From: Membranipora membranacea
Lineage: Eukaryota > Bryozoa > Gymnolaemata > Cheilostomatida > Membraniporidae
Assembly (NCBI GenBank): GCA_914767715.1
Contig: OU612065.1
Location: 24,490,001-24,554,000, forward strand
Length of the DNA stretch: 64,000 nucleotides
Direction: 5' to 3'
Positions within the stretch are counted from its first letter, which is position 1. Each line of letters begins with the position of its first letter. Below, in pieces: positions 38,701-48,097 of this stretch. Both the position numbers and the translations under genes were made by a program. Below the pieces are notes generated by a model. It worked only from the letters and a program-made list of their open reading frames with translations. It had not been told where the DNA came from and made no database searches.

Positions 38701-41700
38701 AGGGGCACCTGTTGCCCATTGTCAGCCAGCGGTTACAACCCTAATAATGACAAGTTCGGGACTCGGCAAGAGCAAGTTGAATACAATGTTTCTACAGCAC
38801 TAAGGTGTTAGTATCTGCAAAATCTAGTAATAGTGCAATAATGGCCCACATGGCGACTAGGAGGTTGTGGTTTTGAATGTTAATTCTGGCACTGCAAAAG
38901 TTATGACTCTGAGTATGATGTTTATTGTTTGTAACAAGCTAATATTATTCCCTAACGACTCAGCCAAATGATATTAGAAGCTCATCTCCTTATTTTTAAG
39001 ATGTGCATAATTAAAAGCTGACCAAGAGATATGGACCTTTGGGATTAATTGGCAATAAATGACTGCTAGTGCCCTAATAAATGCCTTTTGACTGTCTCGT
39101 GTTGGCACAGGGGAGCAGGTGCTTGATATCATCTGCCACACTTAACTTTCCTAGGGCCTAAAAACTTCATAAAAAACCTTTATTGTAACAGCTGGCTTGA
39201 ACAAGTTGCCAAATTCTTGAAAGCACCTCTGAACATCACAATGGAAACAAATAAATCAGTCAAGCTGTTAGAAATCACAAGTCTTTGTTTGATCTGTGCG
39301 GGTTCACCGCTGTCATGTTATGACATGAAAGGTTTGAGAGTTGTTGAAATTAGGCCGTCAGGCAACCTGTCAGAAAATTCAAGCCTGTATAGAATTAATT
39401 AAAACAGGTTTTTGAGCGGACTTCTTTCCTCAAATTTCTCTCTATGTGGTTCTTGATTTAAGTTTTTTCGTTATATAATGGTGGGAAAATGTATGAAAGA
39501 GTGTTTTAGGCTAAGAATTTGTCATCATAACCTCTGATAATTAGTGTAATTTGACACTAATACAACATCATTGAATTACAAATTGAGATGCTGATTTCCC
39601 AATTATAACAAGCGCAAATTTCCAATTTCCTCCCAATAATAAACCTAGATTCCATAAATTAAGGTAGCTCATAGTCATATAGCAAAACATACATCAAAAA
39701 TATTTAACCTATTAGGGTCATGAGCTCACAGGAAACAGACTGATAATCCCTTGTTATATATCACTATCTGAAAGAGATTGACCTGAGAATTTCAAAATAT
39801 TTTTGTTTTGAAGATTCATATATGAATGTCTTCTTGAATGAAGTTATTTACAAGTTTTAAGTACTTCCTGAAAAGCGGGACTGATTAAAATGATATTGAC
39901 AACCACTCACAATTGTGGTATCATCGCATAGTCACAATGACCACAATGAATAATACACCCAGCGGCTAATACAAAAGGCTAGTCATAACAGATCGATAGC
40001 TAAATAGAAAATTAAAACAACCAAGCCATGACTCAGAGGTAAATTAAACTGCATTGGAATTTCTTGAGAGAAGACTCTGATGACAAATTAAGAGATAAAT
40101 CAATGACATCTCAATGAACAAACTAGGCTATTATAGTATAACATCGGATTTGTTTTCTAATGACATACTGCCAACCACTCTACCAATGCAGAGTAATTTT
40201 AGAATGACAATAGGTGCCCAGTGCTTGCACAGTGTCTTGCGGTAGCATAGCTTTGATGACTCAAACTCTTATCATATTGAGAGAATTCAGATGGCTCGCC
40301 ACTGGGCCTGTAATGCTTAATGCTATCTGTTCAGGTTTGTTGACAAAAGATGAAACATTTTCCCTATCTTGTCCAGGTTTATGTATATAAACTTGTGGTA
40401 ATTGTTGCAAGTATCTTGTGTCAATTTTTATCATGCTGTCATCAATTATTCATCAATGTAGCATAATATAATCTTATTGCCAAATTTGATAAAAGGCAGA
40501 AATTTGAGAAATGATGTGATCGAATAACAAGTTTGATGTTTCACAGTACCGATCAATTTTCGGGTGTTTAATGTACAGACTGTTTTTCAGAGGCCCATAC
40601 ATTTTTTCTGGATCTGTTATGGTATATTATGTTGTTATGTGACGATGTCTAGACAATAATGCGCTCGCTCGATTATACCTCTGTACACGGGCAGGTCTCC
40701 TAATCATATACATATCCTGTCAAGCAATCTCAATAATTATAATTTATACTCACTCTTGCGTTGATGTTGTAACTGGCTTGTATTAACTTCCTCACAACAT
40801 CTTTCTGGCCATTCCTGGAGGCCAGATGTAGAGGACTGTGTGAGTGTTGTATCTGCTGTAACAGCGCAGGCTGCTCATTAATCAGCAGCGATACTGTCTC
40901 TAGGCGCCCATAAAACGACGCAAGGTCAAGGCTAGATTCCCCTCGCATGTTACGAATCATCGGGTTTGCTTCATTCTAAAATAAAAACCAAGAACTTACA
41001 TGAAAGTCTTGTGAAATCAGTGAAGAAGTGATGGGTCATCAAATCCGCATTAGCGAGACAACAACAAAGTTGGTGCAGACTATTTTAAGTTTTATGTGAG
41101 AAGTGACAACAACAATATCACCCAGCTCCTGTGACATGTTATATTTAGTATTTGACAACTGCATCCTGTCGATATGATATAAGGATGTTTGACAAAGTGA
41201 CAGGCCACCCAATCAGTTGTTGTCTGTCTGTGTGAGAATTTAGAAAGTACTACATTCGGCTGCTTGGCGACTTTTTCTAACCTCAATCTGTGGATGTGCG
41301 TGTCATGCAAAGACTTCTGCAATTTGTTACAACTTCACTGCACTGATTGATAAAGCGAATCTACACTAATCTACACTAGACAGGGGCTTTGTTCACATGA
41401 GATAGGGTGGCTGACCCTGGAATTTTGTCGTAAGCAATTATCCAGACGGATTTAGTGGGGCTGGTACATTATTATGATCACATAACCAGGCTTGCAACAA
41501 TCGCCTCACATAACAAGCACTGCCAGTCTGGTGTCATATTTGTTGAGCGACAAGAGGAAAAATTCACAACTCATCGCCATGTGACAAGCAAGGAGCAGTT
41601 GGGCAAAAGTCATCAAACGGCTCAACATGTCTAACTTGGCAAGCGAGATAACGGAGAAAGGAAATCCAAAGTTTATTTCTAGCTATTGCAACAAAGGTCA

Positions 41701-44700
41701 AATTAAAACTACCAGTTATACCATTTTACAAAGACCCGAGAAAATAATTAGACACTTTTTATCATATCACTATGGTGATTGATGGGCGTACCAATTTCTC
41801 ATCTAAAGGTTGCCTTGTCAGCAAAGTCTCATGATTTCTGATTCATGAATGCTAGCAGCCAATCAATCATTATGTGGGAGCTAAGAAAAATTACACTTCT
41901 TATGCATAATTATTACAGTACAATGAGTGCCAGGTCACTTAAATTCCAGGGTGTCGGCTTGCAGTAGAATCATACAGGTCTCCGATGACTCTTTTTACCC
42001 CTTGATATAGTTTGCACTTTGACAAGGCTGTAACAGGTTGGTAGACAAAAACTACCCACTAAGGCATTTCATGTGACTTGAGATAATCGAATATATCGGA
42101 CCACAGAAGTCACTAAGCTGGAGTATATTGGTAGGTAAAACACTGCCTCCTAAGGCACATCATTTGAAATAATTTGAGATAATCGAACTTGGGGGGTAAA
42201 AATATTGTTGTTTGAGTCTTCAGACTAGTATACCACGGGGGGGGAGGGGCATCGGACGGGTGGGGGGACAAGAGTCTGGGGCTCTGACTAATACCAACCT
42301 TGAGTAGGAGTCTGACCACTGCGGTATGACCGTACTGTGAGGCTATGTGCAGTGACGTATCGCCTGATTTATTCTACAAAATACAGACCAATTTATGTGA
42401 TTCAACATGACAAGGCAGGCCATGAAAAGAAGCCCTGACCAGGGGTCGTTGCTTGGATGATTGGAGCATTGAATAACTAATGTACCCACAACGTGTGAAC
42501 GTTTTGGTCAAAAATGTGCTCAATTCGATTAGGCAATTTCGCTGCAAGTAAACATTATTTGGAACCATGGGCACGTTTTTTGAATTGAACATAATGAGAT
42601 CACTTATGGCCTTTTCATGGTATTGTTTGAGTTGTGAAATTAATGCCATTCATAGCTAACACCAAAAAATGATCTCATTATAAATCGACTTAATAATGGG
42701 CCATGATGTTATGGTTAATTGCAAACCAAAACGCATGCCAAAGGTAATGACTCATTTATAGTAACATAAAAATCATATTGTCAGGTGAAGGAAAAAATCT
42801 TAATTATTGTTAAGAAACTGACGAGATTTTTAGTGAGTCACTACAAACCAAAACAACCAACACAATGATCAGCATTCTTCAGCGGCAGCATTGGGTGTGA
42901 GGCCTAAAATACCAGGGTTGTTTGAAACAGCTAAGACATATCAGATTTCATTATAATACATTCATTATTACCCCTAATTTAACCAAGCGGTTGCCAGGGC
43001 CCATTTTTAGTGTTGAATAATGATACCTCAATAAATCTGACACCCCAATGGATTCAAATAACCCCTCATTGAAAAAATGACAACTTGTCAACATTACACT
43101 CTGTAAGCCAAGTAGCCTGTAATTTGTTTACTCGTAAGCTACATTTTTGCAGCTGGTTAACCTTATATCATCAAGCTTGAGATCTAAAACTGACTGACAG
43201 TGACATTCAAACAACAAACATTTTTCCTTCAGAGTCAAAGAGTAAATCGTCTTTTGATTGAGTTCTAGATAGAACGGTACAGTGACACATAGTTGATGAG
43301 CAATTTAATGCTTTTCTAGCGAAACATCCGACACACACATAAAGCAAAGATACTAAAATACTCGCTGCTAAAATCAAGGAGCAACAGCCGACTGTTACTC
43401 TTTGCTAAAATGAATACAAGGCTATTGAATGCTGACCTGTGTGTTGACATCGTTTGCAGTGAGTGGTTCCACTAGTATCCTACAGATGTCAGCGTTCCCT
43501 GTCCATGCTGCCAAATGAAGGGGCAGGCATCCTTGATTATCCAGCATATTAACTTGTGCCCCATTGTTTGCCAAGTATTGCACTGCAGCTCTGAAAAAAA
43601 AAGCGATTGATAACACAAAATCAGACATCATAAATTTCAGAGGGCAAAAGTAAAGATGACACCCCATACCGATACAATGAGCTTTGTTATTGGAATTTGG
43701 TATGCTGGTGCATGTATCTGTAATGTAATTCATCCATGGGTGTGTTGCCAAGAAATAGATATCAGTCAGCAATGGCAATGAATCGATCATACACAGAACA
43801 CTGAGCGAAATATAGGCCAATACAGCATAAGGATAGGGGTGCCAGGAGGTCAATATCACATTGTATAACAAACTCTCTTTTGGCCTGGTTGAAATTATTG
43901 GCCTGGTGACATTGCACATCCAAACTGGCTTCAACCAATGAATTGTGAAACTTTAGAGCTTCTGATCCAATCTTGTATTTAGGCTGAATAGATCACGATA
44001 AAAAGGCAATCGTCAGTGTAAGCTACAAATTACACATGTCTATGCTGCAACTAAACAAATATGTGGGACTAAAGATAAGTATAAGTAGATATCCTCAAGC
44101 GTCATCACTTGATGTCACATACAGAAGGGTTAGCCTGGCATTGGGTGGCAGGTGACACAATATTCAAGAGTTTTTATTTGCTAGACAGCACTTTTCGATA
44201 ACAGTTTTGTGCGCAGTTATGCCCAGGTGCACTCAAATTCCCAACGGTAATTTCCCTAAATGGTTGCACTAAAGATCAGGGTTAATTATGGTTTGATGAA
44301 CGATGATAGCATCTTGAGTGTGACCTGTTTGCTTATTTCATCTCCTCAATAAGCGACATCAGGGACAGTGTGTTTGTTTATACAAACAAGTCATCTCATG
44401 GCATTATGAAATGTCCCACATTATTTCGTGAAATGATTGGGAAATTAAGATAAAGAGCTGCACTTATTCGAGGCAGCCACAAACTGATAATCCCCAAGTA
44501 TCGGACAAAGACTGCCGCAGTTACACCCCACTGATATTCAATCTTAACGATGAACCAATATCTCAAGTGTGTTTTGTGTGTGCAACATCAAAGTAACACA
44601 GAGACCACTTAAAATACTTGAGCTAATTTAGAAGTATGGACAAGGCACATAAAGATCAGGTTGCTTCTTTTTGTCTGATTAGCATATTATACAAAGTAAT

Positions 44701-46197
44701 CCACTTACGGATGGTTGTTGAGTGTGGCTAAATGAAGAGGAGTCTCACCATTCCAGTCTCTACAGTTCAGACCTGTGGTTCTAAAATGAGATATTTAAAC
44801 TTTAATATCACAACATAGAATAGAGACAGGAACTTAGTACTGGAACTGGAACATAAACTGTGCCGGGATAGCTGGTAGAAGCATCTCATTATCAACCATT
44901 TTCCCCAGCCACAGTTTAAGCGCTTGAACTACACTGAGTATTTGTGTTTGGCATTAAAATTGGCTCCTCAAAGTAAAAATTCAAGAGGTCTTTTGCTGTT
45001 GACATTGGGTGATTTTTTGTTTGAATATTTCACAATATGCCCCAGGTACCACTCATCTGCCGGCTGATTGTTTCGCAGTGTGCTGATGTTACATTTCATC
45101 GGTATTAATTTATGTCAGACACATATAAGCTCATGGGACAGACAAAGCATCTCATAAATATGGTGCCTCCGTATTGATCAAGATGTTGAAACAGCGACAC
45201 GATCATTTTCAAAACACAAATATCTTGTAAAGTCGCGTACTTGAGGAGTCAAGTTACATGATAGATAAAACTCTGTCAACACCAGTGTGTGTCAACTCAG
45301 TGCTGTAGTGTCACTTACAGCATTTAAAATTTAAAATGGATTTGATTTTTCGCGTGTCAAATGTTTTCATACAGTAGGCGTCGATTGTAGTGTACTTCAA
45401 TCGAAAATCGCAATTTGTCATTGTCAAACAATATGAGCATATATGAGCCTGAAATAAACCCAATCACAAAATTGGATGACCAGGATTTGAATTATTAATT
45501 TATGCTTTGATGTGTGGACTGGGAGGGATTAATATGCAGCAAATTCAAATTATAATCCCATGTTTGGCGAGCCAGTGGCTGCACAAGTTTTAATGAACCT
45601 GATGCTGTCTGATTTATGGCATAACACTCTGTAATATAACCATAGGGAAAATCTGAATGCTTGCTTCCCTGATCAGCTAACATTTCACAAATACTTAAAA
45701 TAATAAGACTTAGAATAGATATGAGGAAAAAACCACCTGTATAATTGTTGCCTTCAATTGAATCCATTAGTATGTGTGCATAGTGGAAATTGCAATTGAT
45801 TAACAAATAACAGCGTCAGTAACATTTGGAGCTTAGTCAACATGCATACAAAATAACAGCTTAGCCCAACAAGTATATTTTATTCCAGCATATACCCATG
45901 GGATAGTTTATAGCAGCATATAATTATCTATTGCCCTCCTTTATTCATAAATAACTATAGCTCTGAGTTCCTACAAGTGTAAACATAATTGGCTCACCAA
46001 GCATTACAATCTCACCTGTGACTGTGACTTGGTATTCCAGACTTGAAGCTATGTGCACTCTGTGATTGAAACAGTGTTTTCTTTTTCTGAGCAGATTTTG
46101 GTCGGCCACTAGAAGATTTGATCTTCCGTACATAAGTTCGAATTAAATCCACATCACCAGCACGAGCAGCTTCCAGTAGATCTGCTTCCTTTCCCAT
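11800..46197 (-). CDS. ANKS1: ANKS1/Odin family adaptor: ankyrin repeats, two SAM domains, PTB (28 coding exons)
   Basis: Cytoplasmic scaffold; in vertebrates ANKS1A/B bind Eph and other receptor tyrosine kinases and modulate their turnover and signalling. Exons in transcript order: 46197-46016, 44780-44709, 43590-43437, 42373-42299, 40975-40754, 37414-37339, 36501-36400, 34712-34545, 34303-34175, 33990-33718, 33535-32731, 32540-32476, 32224-32136, 31987-31829, 31593-31402, 25591-25474, 21377-21127, 20356-20281, 19878-19775, 19199-19091, 18537-18398, 18132-17932, 17659-17491, 17205-16652, 16148-16077, 15949-15863, 15084-14947, 11898-11800. All are GT-AG with matching phase: 4881 nt, 1626 aa. 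The start [14 protein letters not shown] matches the family's MGKEQELLEAAR start. Six ankyrin repeats occupy about residues 62-290, SAM1 about 1070-1140, SAM2 about 1141-1205 and PTB about 1455-1610. The full vertebrate domain order is present. The protein is longer than human ANKS1A, mainly in the linker. A whole gene on the other strand sits in the intron 25592-31401. Confidence 0.93.
13529..13765 (-). pseudogene. Diverged second copy of the ANKS1 terminal exon (or alternative last exon)
   Basis: Plus-strand 13565-13693 is clearly similar to 11708-11832, which covers the end of the ANKS1 coding sequence and its 3' flank (shared blocks such as TGGAAA-TTCACAA-ACTTTGAAACAA). On the minus strand a usable acceptor (CCTTGCAG before 13765) opens a phase-0 frame of 78 codons ending at 13529. 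The position matching the ANKS1 stop is changed, so the frame runs on. A shorter third copy seems present around 13505-13555. It could be a decayed tandem duplicate or a functional alternative terminal exon; I cannot tell which. Confidence 0.45.
14947..17205 (-). other. ANKS1: ANKS1 PTB-domain exons
   Basis: Exon 17205-16652 ends in the PTB start ([15 protein letters not shown]). The domain continues through 16148-16077 ([20 protein letters not shown]), 15949-15863 ([20 protein letters not shown]) and 15084-14947 ([20 protein letters not shown], then YITKD and YCHVF), and finishes in the last exon 11898-11800 ([14 protein letters not shown]). This matches the human [36 protein letters not shown] and EIILTLGQAFEVAY blocks. 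The 3-kb intron before the last exon holds a diverged copy of that exon. Confidence 0.9.
17932..21377 (-). other. ANKS1: ANKS1 tandem SAM-domain exons
   Basis: SAM1 is split over 19878-19775 ([20 protein letters not shown]) and 19199-19091 ([20 protein letters not shown]). SAM2 is split over 18537-18398 ([18 protein letters not shown]) and 18132-17932 ([18 protein letters not shown]). These correspond to the human SVGEWLESIGLQQYE and LLGHRKRIIASL regions. SAM domains homo- and hetero-oligomerise, in this family with Eph-receptor SAM domains. The donor after 17932 (GTTGGG) is weak and could allow read-through. Confidence 0.88.
20097..20163. repeat. Foldback repeat in an ANKS1 intron
   Basis: A 23-nt arm (20097-20119, begins GCCTGTCTTGACAAGC) pairs with 20141-20163 with three mismatches around a 21-nt GC-rich loop. 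The arm end GCCTG(T/C)CTTGACAAGCTTTG is shared with the hairpin at 54771. Confidence 0.6.
21378..25473 (-). other. ANKS1 intron 16
   Basis: A 4.1-kb AT-rich intron. No exon, transposon or RNA gene was recognised on either strand. The true 5' end of the nested plus-strand gene might lie here, but I found no convincing signal-peptide exon. Confidence 0.5.
25713..31168 (+). CDS. Unrecognised single-pass membrane protein nested in an ANKS1 intron (10 exons)
   Basis: Exons: 25713(?)-27811, 28006-28127, 28267-28417, 28633-28827, 28971-29055, 29411-29537, 29723-29855, 30033-30207, 30395-30560, 30975-31168; all GT-AG and phase-consistent, 1148 aa from the first ATG. The large first exon encodes a Thr/Ser-rich ectodomain with three polybasic furin-like sites (RRKR 178-181, RRKR 355-358, RKKR 460-463), then a hydrophobic segment at about 530-554 ([20 protein letters not shown]) and a charged coiled-coil-like helix at about 558-606. 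The other exons encode a Pro/Ser/Lys-rich tail and a predicted helical C-terminal domain ending ALIHNKYI. I do not recognise the family. The stretch between the last furin-like site and the membrane could be SEA-like (weak inference). The N-terminus is uncertain: the first 45 residues do not look like a signal peptide, M46 precedes a short hydrophobic run, and an acceptor at 25910-25911 suggests the exon may really start at 25912 after an unseen exon. Confidence 0.75.
31272..31277 (+). terminator. Polyadenylation signal of the nested gene
   Basis: AATAAA lies 104 nt after the stop at 31168 and 125 nt before the neighbouring ANKS1 exon (31402). The nested transcript can therefore end entirely inside the ANKS1 intron. 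Confidence 0.55.
31402..34712 (-). other. ANKS1: ANKS1 linker exons: basic, His-rich and Tyr-motif-rich
   Basis: Exons 8-15 encode a low-complexity linker. Exon 8 (34712-34545) has a Cys/Lys cluster [14 protein letters not shown]. Exon 10 (33990-33718) has about 24 histidines in 91 residues. Exon 11 (33535-32731, 805 nt) has repeated tyrosine motifs: LYMSL, DYMVQLP, NYMKLS, EYQLTTP, FYVPVP, PVYDRLP and SLYDKVP. Exon 15 has DDDDPYENM. Family knowledge: ANKS1A is tyrosine phosphorylated downstream of EGF/PDGF receptors, so these are plausible SH2 or PTB docking sites (inference). Confidence 0.8.
36400..46197 (-). other. ANKS1: ANKS1 ankyrin-repeat exons (exons 1-7)
   Basis: Seven exons encode the N-terminal helix and six ankyrin repeats. 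Recognisable repeat cores are [68 protein letters not shown] and [13 protein letters not shown], in the same order as human ANKS1A. Ankyrin repeats here bind protein partners. Exon 1 ends two bases into a codon, so its read-through frame beyond 46016 is intron. The introns (up to 3.3 kb, 37415-40753) hold nothing I recognise. Confidence 0.9.
37415..40753 (-). other. ANKS1 intron 5
   Basis: A 3.3-kb intron between ankyrin exons 5 and 6. I see nothing in it on either strand beyond short chance open frames. Confidence 0.55.
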
Positions 46198-46655
46198 GGC
46201 TATGACAGATAAAGCGAATTATAGAATGACATGACGTCGAATTGTGAGTTGACAATTAATTGCTTGGTAGGGATATAAAATGATGACGCTGCCCATAATG
46301 CATGTTTGATATCCTCACATTAATTTAAGAGAAAAGGCATCTCGAATTTGCTTAGCAACCTTACATTTTATAATAAGATTCAACACGGTCATCTAAAAAG
46401 TTATATAGGGTGAACGTTTATTCTAACGAAGGAAAGCACACTGGCACAAACTTTGTTTGGGATGGGGGGTTGACAGTAAATTGCCTGGTCCGATCAAGTT
46501 TTGAGTTAGGTGTACACGCAAGCATAGATCCAGTCCTCCACCAAAGTTGTTTGCTTCAGCGCTAATGTTATGAAGATACATTCAAGTCCATTAGGACCAG
46601 TTAATGTATGTGTCTACTTCGTAATCAAGGCCTTTGCTGTTGTACAAGCTGTGCC

Positions 46656-46884
46656 TCTGGGGGTCTTTCAATTAGAAAGAGTGATCCTTTACTAAAGCAA
46701 GTTATCACTATCACATCGCTCAAAATTATCACTCACTTGGTGTTTCAATTAGAGAAAATCGCTCCCAAATCGCTCACTCAGAATGTATATAGTTCCATCA
46801 AGTGACTGAGCGATCTGAAAGCGAGACCCCTAGCAGGCAGCAATATTGCGATTTTGGCTGTTTCTAATTGAAAGACCCCCCAGA
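46656..46884. mobile_element. Short non-autonomous element with 23-24 bp terminal inverted repeats
   Basis: The left end 46656-46678 (TCTGGGGG then TCTTTCAATTAGAAA) is matched in reverse complement by the right end 46861-46884, with one extra G in the right arm. The 229-bp unit has no coding capacity. The interior repeats pieces of a CACTCA/ATCGCTC motif and a partial inner copy of TTTCAATTAGA. This fits a MITE; the superfamily and target-site duplication are not clear to me. Confidence 0.6.
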
Positions 46885-47405
46885 CTCACCTAGTTGGGTT
46901 CACGTTTTTGTCAGTAATGTATGTTTATAATATCCTTGTAGATTTGTGAATGTATGTCTCTACTCTTTTCATAACTATGTGATGTACCAGTCCTACCTAA
47001 ACTGTTATACTTTGTATACTAACTGCATTTGAGCTTGACTCTATTTTATGTTCACATGGATTTGTTTACATCCTACAATTATGTTCTGCACCAATGAATC
47101 GACTTCAAAAGACGATTGATTTATTATATGCTTGACGCACTGAATGAAATCGAGTCGATTCTCTTGCCTTATCTAGGCATTTAACTATGCAAGAAAAGAT
47201 CTGATTGGAGAAGATAAGCAGGAGACTACCGAATCAAATGGGATGTAATGCTTTTAAAAGTGAAATATTTCAGCTGCTACATCAGTTTCCTGTGGTAATA
47301 AATTATTGTTGGTTTTTACTAGAAGAGCCAAGATTTAGTGAGACTAATGAACTCCCTCTTTGGAGAGACCGAGTAGTAAAAGAAAGGTGAAACAATCTAG
47401 TAATC

Positions 47406-47900
47406 TGTTACTGGGTGTTGTAAAGATTTAGGCCTGATTAATTAAAAAGGTCTATGGTGATGTGTATGTAAGGGAGGGTTAGCCAGTCACACAACAAGGG
47501 CAGGCCATGTTGTTGCAGCAAGGCACAGAGGCCTTCTGTAGTTGGTGCAAGTCCAGTGGTAGAGTGCCCCAGTGGTCGAGGCCTCGACCACTGGGGCCAT
47601 TGTTTCTCTGGGGTTCTGATTTGTCAACCATAAATAAATAATATTAGCCTGCTTTGACAGACAGGCTTTTTGTCAAGACTGGCTAGTAGTGCCTATACAA
47701 TACTGTGCAACCAAGGATTAAGAGACTCCTTGGTGCACAGTATTGTATAGGCACTACTAGCCAGTCTTGACAAAAAGCCTGTCTGTCAAAGCAGGCTAAT
47801 ATTATTTATTTATGGTTGACAAATCAGAACCCCAGAGAAACAATGGCTGATTTAATACCAAGTCATTCCATGTAAGCCTGTTACTGGGTGTTGTAAAGAT
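47406..47900. repeat. 22-nt direct repeats flanking the large hairpin
   Basis: The same 22 nt (TGTTACTGGGTGTTGTAAAG plus AT) occur at 47406-47427 and 47879-47900, on either side of the palindrome and hairpin. This is long for a target-site duplication. It may mark the ends of the inserted unit or a duplication made during its insertion. Confidence 0.6.
47567..47847. repeat. 30-bp perfect palindrome fused to a 250-bp foldback hairpin
   Basis: Positions 47567-47596 form a perfect palindrome (CCCCAGTGGTCGAGG and its reverse complement). From 47596 to 47717 an arm of about 121 nt is repeated in reverse complement at 47727-47847, with a single-base bulge and a 9-nt loop (47718-47726). The near-perfect match implies a recent origin or active arm homogenisation. 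No open frame is present. It could be a foldback transposon; an assembly artefact at a read end is an alternative. Confidence 0.85.
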
Positions 47901-48097
47901 AGGAGGAAATGAAAACTCAATCAATATAACTTGACTCAGCCCTTCTTCATAGTACAGCATTTACTACTTTGATTCACTTCAGTTAGATCCTATAGCTTAT
48001 AACTTTTATCTGAGCTTCAAAGCTATTTAATATCTGCAAGTCAACTGTGATCTTCTCATTTTGTAGTAAACTCTACTAGCCTTTCAACATCTAGGAT

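Larger units (their letters stand above)
46198..48097. other. Head-to-head intergenic region between ANKS1 and the SAM gene
   Basis: About 1.9 kb separates the two divergent start codons, so both promoters and 5' leaders must lie here or be reached by unseen leader exons. No TATA box or CpG-rich core stood out. The region carries a terminal-inverted-repeat element (46656-46884), a large hairpin (47567-47847) and a 22-nt direct repeat (47406-47427 and 47879-47900) that flanks the hairpin. Confidence 0.6.

Noticed and set aside
47205-47390. 61-codon plus frame between the hairpin and MITE
   Set aside because: It could be an upstream exon of the SAM gene, but no donor in a matching phase was convincing and no domain is visible.
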